Part shown: positions 1-9,305 of the stretch, one piece after another | How the letters are laid out: every line of letters begins with the position of its first letter | How positions within the stretch are numbered: the stretch's first letter is position 1 | From: Solibacter sp039934035 | GTDB taxonomy: Bacteria > Acidobacteriota > Terriglobia > Bryobacterales > Bryobacteraceae | NCBI GenBank assembly: GCA_039934035.1 | Contig: JBDTMZ010000033.1 | Location: 52,771-116,770, forward strand | DNA length: 64,000 nt | Direction of reading: 5' to 3' | Notes under the pieces: model-generated | Database searches by the model: none | The model's input: only the letters and a program-made list of their open reading frames with translations | What the model was told of the DNA's origin: nothing | Translations under genes and position numbers: made by a program

Positions 1-2
1 GC

Positions 3-2135
3 TGCGGAAAGGTTGCCAGGGTATTGGTTATGTTGTTTGGGCTCGCTACCCTGGCCAAAGCGGAGATTGTGTTCTCGTACCGGAATGCTGCTGGGCAGCC
101 TCCAACGTCGATTGCCAGTCTGGGACAAATCAGCACTGCGCCTACCCCAGTCGGTTCGAGCAGCACGATCACACTCATCGCTCAGAATGCGGGTGTAGGC
201 ACGGTGACGCTGATGACCGTCGCTATAGCGGGCAGCGGATTCAACGTTCCTGCGACGCAGCCGGTTGACATTCCACCGAACAGTTCTTTCGCGTTGTTAG
301 TCGGATTCACACCGACGAGCGGCGCGCCGGTATCGGGGAGTGTGACCCTCGCCTTCAGGGATTCCGACTCCCGGGCAGTTTCATACACTTTCCTACTGAA
401 TGGAATCGGCCTTGCTCCATTGCTGGTGACCAGTTACATCCTGGCTCCGAATGGCAACCAGACTGTAGTCAAGAACAACGACACAATTACGTTTCCAGCG
501 ACTCTCGTCGGCTCACCAGCCAACGCCACCTTCGTCATCAGCAACCAGGGAAACGGTCCCGCGCAGATCGTTTCAATCACGCTGAGCGGCGCGGCGTTTC
601 GTACGACAAACCTCGCCTTGCTGCCGGCAACCCTGACCCCGAGCGCGACCTTTACCTTTGGAATCAACTTTACTCCCGCTGCGAGAGGCGATGCTCCGGG
701 AAGTCTGCAGATACAGTTTGCTGACAGTACCACCGTAAGTATCAGGCTCGACGGCCGGGGAATAGCGCCGCTGTTGAGCTACGAATACGTGACTGGGGCG
801 GAAACCCGGCCGATCAGCCCGGGCGGAACCATTCAGATGGCCGACACCAACATAGGGTCGGTCGCAACGGTAAAGATCCAAGTGAGAAACAGTGGCGACG
901 CGCCCACTACCACGAGCGTGATATCGGTTACCGGAACCTCGTTTGCGGTGAGCGACCTGCCGACTTTGCCGGAGGTTTTGTCGCCGGGCGGGTCTTACGC
1001 GTTCACGGTGTCGTTTTCGCCGAAGGCAGTCGGTCCCGCCACGGCTACGCTGTCAATCGATGCCGTCCGGATAACGATTGCCGGCACTGGTAGCGGAGCG
1101 CAATTCACATTCGCCAGCCAGGCGGGCTCCGGCCTGACTCCGGTTGCGGATGGTGGTACGGTGGTTTTCGCCAACACTCAGTTGGGGTTGAAGACCTCGG
1201 TCGTGATGGTGATAACCAATGCCGGAAACCTGTCGGGGGACGTGAACGGGATCAGCGTAACTGGCAACGGCTTTACGATTCCAACTTTGCCTGCGCTCCC
1301 AGCCGTGGTGAAAGCGGGTGATTCGTTGCAGTTTACCGTGGTGTTCGCTCCCAATGTCGTAGCTCCAGTCGCCGGCTTGCTGTCGATTAATAACACCAAT
1401 ATCGCGCTCCGCGGAATCGGCGACGCGCCGCCTGCGCTGAGTCCCGTCACTTTTGCTGGTCTCGCGGCGACAGTCCTGCCCTTACAGCAGCCTGCAGTCG
1501 GCTTGTCGCTGGATACGCCGTACCCGTATGACCTTAATGGCCAACTCACGCTGAGCGTTTCCTCGGACTCGTTCGTCATCGATCCCAGCGTGCAATTCGC
1601 GACCGGTGGCCGGACGGTAGCATTTCGAATTCCGGCGAACACCCGCACCGCCGTGTTCGGAAGCAATAACGCGCAGCAGGTTCAGTTTCAGACCGGTTCG
1701 ATAGCGGGAACAATCACAGTAGCCGCGAGCTTTGCAATCGGCACGGCCGATGTCACTCCCGCCGTGCCTCCGAGCAGTGCCGTGATCGTGATGCCGGCTC
1801 CGCCGCAGATCACCAATCTGACCCTGGGGACCGTAAGTCCGAACACGTTGGAATTGTTAATGACGGGATACTCCACGAATCGATCCGTATCGCAATTGAA
1901 TCTCCAGGTCACACCTGCCGGTACCGGCTCTCTTCAGACGACCGTCCTTACGGTGAACGTAACGGCCGCGTTTAGTAGCTGGTACCAAAGCGCATCCGGA
2001 ATCGCATTTGGCAGCCAGTTCATGGCGTCAATTCCCATCATCGTTTCCGGCCCAATCAGTGCGGTTCGCTCGATTTCTGTGACGGCCCAGAATTCTGTGG
2101 GGACATCCAACACCGGCACCGTAACGGTGCAATAG
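3..2135 (+). CDS. Secreted choice-of-anchor D / ASH-type Ig-repeat protein (5' end outside window)
   Basis: The frame is open to the left edge, so the N-terminus is probably cut off by a few codons; TTG 24 is the first usable start inside the window. A hydrophobic stretch ending in ATLAKAE looks like a signal peptide with its cleavage site. The rest is about four ~100-residue beta-rich modules, each with a 'N.G..PA.I.SI...G..F' core and an 'L.PG.S..F.V.F.P' strand pair. This pattern is typical of ASH/HYDIN-like choice-of-anchor D modules. A ~200-residue C-terminal part is of unknown fold. No catalytic motif is visible. It ends 10 bp before the Wza-like gene and is probably co-transcribed with it. 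A structural or adhesive surface role is inferred only from architecture. Confidence 0.75.
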   Translation, partial: CGKVARVLVMLFGLATLAKAEIVFSYRNAAGQPPTSIASLGQISTAPTPVGSSSTITLIAQNAGVGTVTLMTVAIAGSGFNVPATQPVDIPPNSSFALLVGFTPTSGAPVSGSVTLAFRDSDSRAVSYTFLLNGIGLAPLLVTSYILAPNGNQTVVKNNDTITFPATLVGSPANATFVISNQGNGPAQIVSITLSGAAFRTTNLALLPATLTPSATFTFGINFTPAARGDAPGSLQIQFADSTTVSIRLDGRGIAPLLSYEYVTGAETRPISPGGTIQMADTNIGSVATVKIQVRNSGDAPTTTSVISVTGTSFAVSDLPTLPEVLSPGGSYAFTVSFSPKAVGPATATLSIDAVRITIAGTGSGAQFTFASQAGSGLTPVADGGTVVFANTQLGLKTSVVMVITNAGNLSGDVNGISVTGNGFTIPTLPALPAVVKAGDSLQFTVVFAPNVVAPVAGLLSINNTNIALRGIGDAPPALSPVTFAGLAATVLPLQQPAVGLSLDTPYPYDLNGQLTLSVSSDSFVIDPSVQFATGGRTVAFRIPANTRTAVFGSNNAQQVQFQTGSIAGTITVAASFAIGTADVTPAVPPSSAVIVMPAPPQITNLTLGTVSPNTLELLMTGYSTNRSVSQLNLQVTPAGTGSLQTTVLTVNVTAAFSSWYQSASGIAFGSQFMASIPIIVSGPISAVRSISVTAQNSVGTSNTGTVTVQ

Positions 2136-2145
2136 AGCTGAGAAT

Positions 2146-3102
2146 ATGAAAGCGACACTACAAGTCGCGGTAACGGCGATCGCGGTTTTACTAGCGCCGT
2201 ACTGTGTTGCGCCAGGGGCGCAACAGCATCGCGATCCGGGAACCCTTATCGGACCAGACGATACGATCACCCTTGTCGCGCTCAATCTCGACGAGATCAG
2301 CAAGCCGTTCCGAGTGGGCTCGTCTGGAGAGTTGAGCCTTCCCTTGGTGGGCCGGGTGATGGCGGCGGGCAAAACCGTAGAGGCCCTTGAAGCTGAGATT
2401 AGCGAGCGATTGAAGCAGTTTGTCCGGGAACCTCAGGTAACGGTGTACGTTTCGGAGTATCGCAGCCAGCCGGTTACGGTATCGGGCGCCGTCGCAAAGC
2501 CAGGGATTTTGCAGCTTCAGGGTTCGACCCCGCTGTATTCGATCATTGTCCAGGCGGGCGGGCCCAAGGATGCCGGCCCGACCGTGACGCTGACTCGAGA
2601 CCAGCGGTATGGTCCGATTCCATTTCCAGAAGCCTCGACGACCGCGGATGGGAATTACAGCGTAGCAGAGTTGGCGTTGGATGAGGCGATTCGAGGCGAC
2701 AGTGAGGCGGGCACGCTGTTGTTGAAGCCGAACGACCTGGTGACAGTTTCACCGCAAAGGCCCCCAAGGCTTGTGTATATCACGGGAGAAGTGAACAAGC
2801 CGGGAGCAATCGAGCTCGTTCACCGTTCGGAAGTCTCGATGACCCAGCTTCTATCCATGGCGGGCGGGTTCAGCCGCATTGCGCGTCCCAGCAAAACCGT
2901 GATCCGACACATCGGCGAGTCCGGGGCTGAAACCGCCTTTCAACTGATTGACCTCAAGAAGGTCTTGGATGGCAAAGCCAAAGACTTGTTTTTAACCGAC
3001 GGAGATATTGTGGTGGTGCCCTCAAATCAGCTTGCCAGTTATTTCTCTGCGATGTCCTCAGTCGCGATTAGCTCGAGCGCAATGATCCTCGGACGATTGT
3101 AG
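2146..3102 (+). CDS. Wza-type polysaccharide export protein (SLBB)
   Basis: Periplasmic/outer-membrane export protein of the OPX (Wza/GfcE) family, expected to form the outer-membrane passage for the polysaccharide. An N-terminal hydrophobic segment ends near APGAQQ. The Poly_export domain follows, with the typical 'IGPDDTITLVALNLDEISK' opening and the 'G.LSLPLVGRV.AAGKTVEALE' strand. Two SLBB-type repeats contain 'VTVSGAVAKPGILQL' and 'VYITGEVNKPGAIEL'. The length of 318 residues is near the compact end of the family. A Cys in the N-terminal segment (YCVAP) might be lipidated, but no clean lipobox is visible. It sits directly upstream of the Wzc-like gene, the usual order. Confidence 0.9.
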   Translation: MKATLQVAVTAIAVLLAPYCVAPGAQQHRDPGTLIGPDDTITLVALNLDEISKPFRVGSSGELSLPLVGRVMAAGKTVEALEAEISERLKQFVREPQVTVYVSEYRSQPVTVSGAVAKPGILQLQGSTPLYSIIVQAGGPKDAGPTVTLTRDQRYGPIPFPEASTTADGNYSVAELALDEAIRGDSEAGTLLLKPNDLVTVSPQRPPRLVYITGEVNKPGAIELVHRSEVSMTQLLSMAGGFSRIARPSKTVIRHIGESGAETAFQLIDLKKVLDGKAKDLFLTDGDIVVVPSNQLASYFSAMSSVAISSSAMILGRL

Positions 3103-3123
3103 GAAGGCATAGAAGGTTCACTC

Positions 3124-5364
3124 ATGGCTGGTCATTTTCACTCACCCGATGGTTCCCGTAGAGAGATTGGTCCGGGGACTGGTCTTCCAGGTCAAAGGGT
3201 GGTGTACATCGAGCCCTCTCATGCCCCGGCGGGCGCTGAGGCTCACTCCAACGGCCTGATTGAGTACCTGCAGCTGCTGCGTTCCAGCAAACTGCTGTCG
3301 GCGATGTGCATTGCCGCAGGTCTTTTGATCGCCGCTGCTGTCACCTATCTCCAGACACCGGTCTACGAAGCCAAGAGTTATCTGGAGTTTCAAAGTATCA
3401 AGACCAGCGACGAGGCGCTTGGCATCAAGGATTCCGGCCTGGATCTTTCGCCCGAAAGCTACTTGCAGACGCAGATCAAGGTTCTGCAAAGCCGCTCACT
3501 CGCAAAGCGGGTTCATGATCGTCTGATGAAAGATCACCCGAACGTTCGGTACATACCGCGTAACAGACTGGCTCAATTGGCAAGACCGCTTGGTTTGTTC
3601 GCCGGCAGTCGCGCTAAGGCCGCAACCCCGCCTGTGGAGGCGCACGCGAAGGTGGTTGATGGCAGCCGAGTAATCGAGATTGTTTGCGACTCACCCGACC
3701 CGCAATTTGCCATGTTATTTGCCAACACGATGGCAAACGAATACATCGACTACAATATCGAGGCACTTTGGGACTCGGCCAAGCGCACAGAGACCTGGCT
3801 CACCAAGCAACTGAGCCAGATCAAGGAAGACCTGGAGCGTTCTGAGGCGGAGCTTCAGGCCTACAGCCAGCAGTTCGGGCTGTACTACAGCGGAGCGCAG
3901 ACAGTCGACGACGAGAAGTTGAAACAGGTGCAAACGGAACTCTCCGGCGCGCAAGCCGATCGTATTGCGAAGCAGGCAGCGTTTGAGATGTCAACTTCAA
4001 CATCAGCGGACGCCATTCCCCAGGTGCTCGACAATGGGCGTCTCAGCGAGCAGCAGAGGAAGATTGCCGATCTGCGATTGGAACTCGCGGACCTTAGCTC
4101 GATTTATACACCGCAGTACAGCAAGGTCGTGCGCATCCAGGCTCAACTGACCGAGCTTGAAGCCACGTACCGGCGCGAGAAGCAGAATATCCTGTCCCGG
4201 ATCGACAGTGAATACCAGGGCGCCGTACGTCGAGAGCGCCTGCTCACGACGGTGTATGCCGACCAATTGGCGAAACTCTCACAGACCAACCGAACGGAGA
4301 TCTACTACGGCATTCTGAAGCGGGAAGTCGATAGTGAGAGCCGGCTGTACGATCAGTTGTTGCAGAAGACGAAGGCGATCGGAGTTAGTTCCGCGTCGCA
4401 GACGAACAATCTTCGAGTGCTCGATCCAGCGGAAGCGCCGACGAAGCCGACGAAGCCCGATCCGGTCCACAACATTCTGATCGGCGCTATTTGCGGGCTG
4501 GCCATGGCGGTCGGACTCGTGATTGGACGGGAGTTTATCGACCGCAGTCTGCGGGCGCCCGGTGAGTCTGAGTTCCATCTAAGGGTGCCAGAGCTGGGCG
4601 TGATTCCTGAGTACCAAGGCGTCTCCCACCTGAAGGAGATCAACGCCGCACCCTCCACAACTCCCGAGGCAACAGGAAGTCCCTCGTTGGAACTGATGAC
4701 GTGGCAAGACCGGCCTTCGGCGGTCGCCGAGTCGTACCGCAGCGCGCTGGCATCCATCATGGCCAGCGGAAATGGCTCAGCCCAAGGTCGAGTCTTGATG
4801 GTGACCAGCGGTTCGCGAAGAGAGGGAAAGAGTTCATCGGTTAGCAACCTTGGCCTTGCCTTGGCCGAGATCAACCAGAGGGTGCTGCTGATTGATGCCG
4901 ACATGCGCAAGCCGCATCTGCACGAGATCTTCGATGTGCCCAACAGTTGGGGACTGAGCGACCTACTGCGTGAACGATCGCCGCTGGAAACGTGTCCACT
5001 TGCCGCCTTGGCGCGGAAGACGGAAATCGCGGATCTCTACATTCTTCCGAGCGGCCCTGGGACGCTCAGCATTTCGAACCTCCTCTATTCGAACCGCATG
5101 TCGAGCCTCATTCAGAGATTGCGGAAGGAATTCGACGTGGTTATCATTGATACGCCGCCCATGCTGCATATCTCGGACGCTCGCATCCTGGGGCGTCTTG
5201 CCGATGGCGCAATCCTTATTCTGAGAGCGAGTCGAACCACTCGTGAGGCCGCGCGAACCGTTAAGCAACGACTGGTGGACGACGGGATCCCCGTGATCGG
5301 AACGATCCTGAATGGATGGGACCTGAAAGCCAAGACCAGGTACGGTCCTACAGGGTACTACTGA
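3124..5364 (+). CDS. Wzc-type chain-length determinant / BY-kinase
   Basis: Inner-membrane co-polymerase fused to a cytoplasmic bacterial tyrosine kinase. The N-terminal Wzz domain has a first membrane segment around residues 58-75 and a long coiled-coil periplasmic part rich in Gln/Glu/Lys. A second membrane segment (IGAICGLAMAVGLVIG) lies near residue 455. The kinase part has Walker A (GSRREGKSSS, about residue 562), Walker A' (VLLIDADMRKP, about 588) and Walker B (VVIIDTPPML, about 674). The C-terminus is a short tyrosine cluster, YGPTGYY, rather than the long cluster of proteobacterial Wzc. Pairing with the Wza-like gene 22 bp upstream is classical for Wzy-dependent export, although this locus also carries an ABC exporter. 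Confidence 0.92.
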   Translation: MAGHFHSPDGSRREIGPGTGLPGQRVVYIEPSHAPAGAEAHSNGLIEYLQLLRSSKLLSAMCIAAGLLIAAAVTYLQTPVYEAKSYLEFQSIKTSDEALGIKDSGLDLSPESYLQTQIKVLQSRSLAKRVHDRLMKDHPNVRYIPRNRLAQLARPLGLFAGSRAKAATPPVEAHAKVVDGSRVIEIVCDSPDPQFAMLFANTMANEYIDYNIEALWDSAKRTETWLTKQLSQIKEDLERSEAELQAYSQQFGLYYSGAQTVDDEKLKQVQTELSGAQADRIAKQAAFEMSTSTSADAIPQVLDNGRLSEQQRKIADLRLELADLSSIYTPQYSKVVRIQAQLTELEATYRREKQNILSRIDSEYQGAVRRERLLTTVYADQLAKLSQTNRTEIYYGILKREVDSESRLYDQLLQKTKAIGVSSASQTNNLRVLDPAEAPTKPTKPDPVHNILIGAICGLAMAVGLVIGREFIDRSLRAPGESEFHLRVPELGVIPEYQGVSHLKEINAAPSTTPEATGSPSLELMTWQDRPSAVAESYRSALASIMASGNGSAQGRVLMVTSGSRREGKSSSVSNLGLALAEINQRVLLIDADMRKPHLHEIFDVPNSWGLSDLLRERSPLETCPLAALARKTEIADLYILPSGPGTLSISNLLYSNRMSSLIQRLRKEFDVVIIDTPPMLHISDARILGRLADGAILILRASRTTREAARTVKQRLVDDGIPVIGTILNGWDLKAKTRYGPTGYY

Positions 5365-5396
5365 CGAATACGTTGAAGTAGCGTGGAAACGAAACC

Positions 5397-6107
5397 ATGA
5401 GTATTCTCAGGGAAGCCTCGGGCGCGGAACCGGGATGCGTTTTGAGTACGGGAGGCACGACGGTGGAGTCGTTCCCGCGGCTCTGCTTCGACCGTGGAGT
5501 GGCGGTCTTGGCGCTACTGCTTTGGCTTCCTGTCTCGGCCGCGATTGGAATCGCGATTTGGTTGGAGGATGGCCGCCCGATTCTGTTCCGGCAAACGCGG
5601 ATTGGACGGGGAGGGCGCCCTTTCAGGCTGGTGAAATTTCGGTCCATGTACAACCATCGCGGCGGACCGGACGTGACGTCAAGCGGAGACCGGCGGATAA
5701 CTCGGATCGGCCGTTTTCTTCGGAGATACAAGTTGGATGAAGTTCCGCAGCTCTGGAACGTTCTGGTTGGCGACATGAATCTGGTGGGCCCGAGACCTGA
5801 AGTTCCGGCATACGTCGAGATGAGTAATGCTTTGTGGAAAGCAATACTCCGTGTCAGACCTGGGCTAACGGATCTGGCGACGCTGCTCTATCGCGATGAG
5901 GAACTCATACTGGCCGGATACGCCGACCCGGAACGTGCATATCGCGAAGCAATCCTCCCCGCGAAGCTCGGACTGAATTTGGAATACCTGGCGAAGCGTT
6001 CATTCGCGCGGGATTTGAGATTACTGGCTCTAACAGTGGTATACAGCCTCTTACCCGGAATGTTTAATCCGAGCAGAGCCAGAAGACTGATTCTCTTCGA
6101 GGACTAG
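5397..6107 (+). CDS. Initiating sugar-phosphate transferase (PglC/WcaJ catalytic-domain type)
   Basis: Transfers a sugar-1-phosphate from a UDP-sugar to undecaprenyl phosphate, the first committed step of glycan assembly. This 236-residue form has one N-terminal hydrophobic segment (VAVLALLLWLPVSAAIGIAI) and the polyprenol-phosphate transferase core: 'GRPILFRQTRIGR' followed by 'F.LVKFRSM', then 'RRYKLDEVPQLWNVLVGDMN' and 'GPRPEVP'. The short size matches PglC-like monotopic enzymes rather than the multi-pass WcaJ/WbaP forms. It abuts the aminotransferase gene with no gap, so the initiating sugar may be the amino-sugar product of the next two genes (inference). Confidence 0.9.
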   Translation: MSILREASGAEPGCVLSTGGTTVESFPRLCFDRGVAVLALLLWLPVSAAIGIAIWLEDGRPILFRQTRIGRGGRPFRLVKFRSMYNHRGGPDVTSSGDRRITRIGRFLRRYKLDEVPQLWNVLVGDMNLVGPRPEVPAYVEMSNALWKAILRVRPGLTDLATLLYRDEELILAGYADPERAYREAILPAKLGLNLEYLAKRSFARDLRLLALTVVYSLLPGMFNPSRARRLILFED

Positions 6108-7304
6108 ATGACAAGGCCAATTCCATTTCACGTACCCTCCATCGGCGAGGAGGAGATCAACGAGGTAGTAGCGGTGCTTCGCTCCGGCTGGCTCACGACA
6201 GGGCCGCGAACAGCCACCTTCGAAGCGGAGTTCCGGGAATACCTCGGGTGCCGAAGCGCTCTGGCTGTGAATTCGGCAACTGCCGGATTGCATCTAGCTC
6301 TGGCTGCTTCAGGCATCGGTCCCGGCGATGAGGTGATTACGACTCCGATGACCTTCTGCGCCACGGTGAACGTCATACTTCACGTAGGCGCCGAACCGGT
6401 GCTGGCGGACGTCCTGCCGGATGGAAATATCGATCCGGCGTCGGTTGCAGCGCGAATCAGCAGCCGTACGAAAGCCATCATACCGGTTCACCTGGCGGGC
6501 AAACCGTGTGACATGGACGCGCTATGGGCGCTGGCTCGCCGGCATGGCCTGAAAGTCATCGAAGACGCCGCCCACGCCACGGAGGCGCACTACCACGGTC
6601 TCCCGCTAGGGTCGGCGGCCGCTCCGCACCAGAGCGATGCCGTGGCGTTCAGCTTTTATGCAACCAAGAATATAACCACTGGCGAGGGTGGCATGGTCGT
6701 GACCAACGACATGGCACTGGCCGAGCGGATGCGTTGCCTGTGTCTGCATGGGATTTCAAAGGACGCTTGGAACCGCTACGGGCGCAAAGGAAAGTGGCAA
6801 TACCAGGTCTTGGAAAACGGTTTCAAGTACAACCTCAGCGACATTCAGTCCGGGATCGGCATTCACCAGCTACGGAAAATTGAGAAGCTGGCGCGAAAGC
6901 GCAGGAGGCTGGTGACAGCGTACAACGCAGAGTTTGCGGGTGTCGATGAGATCGAGACGCCTCCGCCAAGCGCCGACGGTCGTCATGCCTGGCACCTTTA
7001 TGCAATCCGGCTCAATCTCGAGGCGCTGACCATCGATCGCGACGAGTTTATGGAGAAGTTACAGCAGTGCGGCATCGGTGCCAGCGTTCACTTTATTCCG
7101 ATCCCGTTGCATCCTTACTTCAAGAAGTATGCCGGCCTGCCTCGAAACCAATGCCCCAAGGCTATGGATCTGTATTTGAGGTCTATATCGCTTCCCTTGT
7201 ATCCCGACTTGACCTTGAGGCAAGTGAAGCGTGTCGCGACGACAGTAAAGAACATCGTGGCCGCGAACCGGGCGGCGCGGAACGTCGCCGCGGCCTCGGC
7301 TTAG
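6108..7304 (+). CDS. DegT/DnrJ/EryC1/StrS aminotransferase
   Basis: PLP-dependent transaminase that aminates a 4-keto (or 3-keto) nucleotide sugar. The N-terminal 'GEEEINEVVAVLRSGWLTTG' and 'NSATAGLHLAL' motifs are typical of the family. The PLP lysine is in SFYATKN (about K187), followed by TTGEGGM, and 'DAAHA' supplies the cofactor aspartate. The 398-residue length is standard. It begins at the base after the transferase stop and is followed after 54 bp by a 4,6-dehydratase. The pair is expected to make a UDP-4-amino-4,6-dideoxy sugar of the PglE/LegC kind; the exact sugar cannot be read from sequence. Confidence 0.9.
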   Translation: MTRPIPFHVPSIGEEEINEVVAVLRSGWLTTGPRTATFEAEFREYLGCRSALAVNSATAGLHLALAASGIGPGDEVITTPMTFCATVNVILHVGAEPVLADVLPDGNIDPASVAARISSRTKAIIPVHLAGKPCDMDALWALARRHGLKVIEDAAHATEAHYHGLPLGSAAAPHQSDAVAFSFYATKNITTGEGGMVVTNDMALAERMRCLCLHGISKDAWNRYGRKGKWQYQVLENGFKYNLSDIQSGIGIHQLRKIEKLARKRRRLVTAYNAEFAGVDEIETPPPSADGRHAWHLYAIRLNLEALTIDRDEFMEKLQQCGIGASVHFIPIPLHPYFKKYAGLPRNQCPKAMDLYLRSISLPLYPDLTLRQVKRVATTVKNIVAANRAARNVAAASA

Positions 7305-7358
7305 GCGCCACTTGAGTCTTGTCGGACTCCACCTACACAGCATCGCACTTCTAAACCT

Positions 7359-9269
7359 ATGACCGATGCCAGCGATTACCTTCGCAGAGCACTCTTCCCG
7401 GTAGCAGTTGCCGCTATCGTTGTCACGTCGCTTGTGGCTGCGTTTCTGCTGCGTTTTGAGTTTGCCATCCCACCGGTGGAACTGGCACGATTGTCCACCG
7501 GTATCTGGGTTGCCCTCATAGCTAAAATGACGGTGTTCCGGCTGGCACGATGCGACCGGGGGGGATGGAGGCACACGGGAATCGCCGACATCTACATGTT
7601 GTTGGTTTCCAATCTTGTGAGCTCCTTTGTGTTCACGTTGGCGATGCTGGTGATCTACCGTCAGGCATTCCCCAGGTCAGTGTACGTTATCGATCTGCTC
7701 GTGTGTTTCCTTGGGACGGCCGGATCTCGGATAACCGTCCGCCTTTATCACGAGAGCCTGCGGGCGGCGAGGATCGCCGTGGAACGTAACGTCCTGGTTT
7801 ACGGCGCCGGCGCCGCGGGCATGGCCCTGCTTCGGGAAATCCGCTCGAACCCCAGTTTAGGATGGCACGTGCTCGGGCTGGTGGATGACGACCCGATCAA
7901 ACTCGGCCAAACGCTGATGGGAGTACCGGTGATCGGGCGCGGACGACAACTCGCGGCCATCGTCGAGCGCTACCGGATGAAGGGGGTGGCCGTAGATGAG
8001 ATCGTTGTAGCCATGCCCTCCGCGCCGGGACGGAAGATACAGGAAGCGCTGGCCAATTGCAAGGCCGCGGGAGTTCAGTGCAAGAAGATTCCGAGCGTAG
8101 CTGCGCTATTGACCGGCAAAGTCCTGCTTTCTCAAATTCAGGCGGTGTCGCTCGAAGACCTGCTGGGGCGGCCGCCCGTTCGAATGGACGAGGAACTCGT
8201 GCGCCGGGCGGTCGAGGGTCGAGTGGTTATGGTGACAGGCGGCGGCGGCTCTATCGGCTCCGAGCTGTGCCGTCAATTGGCCTCCTTCCAGCCCCGGAAA
8301 CTCGTGATCTTTGAGCGGTCTGAAAGCGACCTCTTCCGGATTCACCTGGAGATCTCGAACAAGTTCCCCCAGGACACCATTATTCCTGTCATTGGCGATA
8401 TTCGGGAGTGCTCCAGCGTGGAGCATGCCATTCGCCACCACCAGGTAAACTCGATATTCCATGCCGCAGCCTACAAGCACGTGCCAGTGATGGAATCGCA
8501 TGTCCTGGAGGCGGTCAAGAACAACATCCTTGGGACGTGGACGCTGGTGGGTGCGGCGATCCGCGGCGGGGTCGACAGCTTTCTGATGATTTCTTCGGAT
8601 AAGGCGGTAAATCCGACGAACATCATGGGACTGACAAAGCGCGTCGCGGAGTTGATCGTCTCGGCGATGCAGAATCCGGACGAGAGTTCGGCGGTTAGGT
8701 TTGTCTCCGTTCGATTCGGTAATGTGTTGGGCAGCAATGGCAGCGTGGTGCCGATTTTTCGCCAGCAGATCGCTGCCGGCGGACCCGTGACGGTCACCCA
8801 TCCGGAGATGCAGCGTTACTTCATGACGATCTCAGAGGCTGTTCAGCTGGTCCTGCAGGCATCTACCATGGGCAAGGGCTCCGAGATATTCGTTCTGGAC
8901 ATGGGCCAGAGTGTTCGTATCGTTGACCTCGCGAGAGACATGATACGACTCTCCGGGCACGACCCCGACGTAGACATCGAGATTCGATTTACCGGTTGCC
9001 GGCCTGGTGAAAAGCTGTTTGAGGAATTGGTGCTCGATTCCGAGGACACGCTGGACACGTACCACGAAAAGATCAAGATCTTTCGTGGGCCACTTGAGAC
9101 CCGCAGTGATATGGAGTCGTGGCTGGCGGAGTTGGAAGTCCTGGTGTCCCGTGAAGACGAGCGCGCGGTCGTTAGCCATCTGAAGAGACTCGTTCCTGAA
9201 TACCAGCCAATGGGAGTCTGGCGAGAAGTGGACGAGCCGATGAAAGCGCAGGCTGCCGAGGCTTCCTGA
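7359..9269 (+). CDS. Membrane-bound UDP-sugar 4,6-dehydratase (WbpM/FlaA1/PglF/CapD family)
   Basis: Four N-terminal membrane segments (residues ~12-130) are followed by a first nucleotide-binding region (YGAGAAGMALLREI). The catalytic extended SDR domain begins with VMVTGGGGSIGSELCRQL. The active site carries the Ser-Met-Lys arrangement known for WbpM/FlaA1 enzymes instead of Ser-Tyr-Lys: 'MISSDKAV' and 'NIMGLTKR' (about M423 and K427). The C-terminal 'RPGEKLFEELV' is characteristic. Full-length members act on UDP-GlcNAc to give the 4-keto-6-deoxy sugar. It lies between the aminotransferase and the ABC permease, placing deoxyamino-sugar synthesis at the head of the locus. Length of 636 residues is normal. 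Confidence 0.92.
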   Translation: MTDASDYLRRALFPVAVAAIVVTSLVAAFLLRFEFAIPPVELARLSTGIWVALIAKMTVFRLARCDRGGWRHTGIADIYMLLVSNLVSSFVFTLAMLVIYRQAFPRSVYVIDLLVCFLGTAGSRITVRLYHESLRAARIAVERNVLVYGAGAAGMALLREIRSNPSLGWHVLGLVDDDPIKLGQTLMGVPVIGRGRQLAAIVERYRMKGVAVDEIVVAMPSAPGRKIQEALANCKAAGVQCKKIPSVAALLTGKVLLSQIQAVSLEDLLGRPPVRMDEELVRRAVEGRVVMVTGGGGSIGSELCRQLASFQPRKLVIFERSESDLFRIHLEISNKFPQDTIIPVIGDIRECSSVEHAIRHHQVNSIFHAAAYKHVPVMESHVLEAVKNNILGTWTLVGAAIRGGVDSFLMISSDKAVNPTNIMGLTKRVAELIVSAMQNPDESSAVRFVSVRFGNVLGSNGSVVPIFRQQIAAGGPVTVTHPEMQRYFMTISEAVQLVLQASTMGKGSEIFVLDMGQSVRIVDLARDMIRLSGHDPDVDIEIRFTGCRPGEKLFEELVLDSEDTLDTYHEKIKIFRGPLETRSDMESWLAELEVLVSREDERAVVSHLKRLVPEYQPMGVWREVDEPMKAQAAEAS

Positions 9270-9305
9270 TCCATTAAAAGCAAATCCCAGCAAGGAGAAC
9301 CAGTT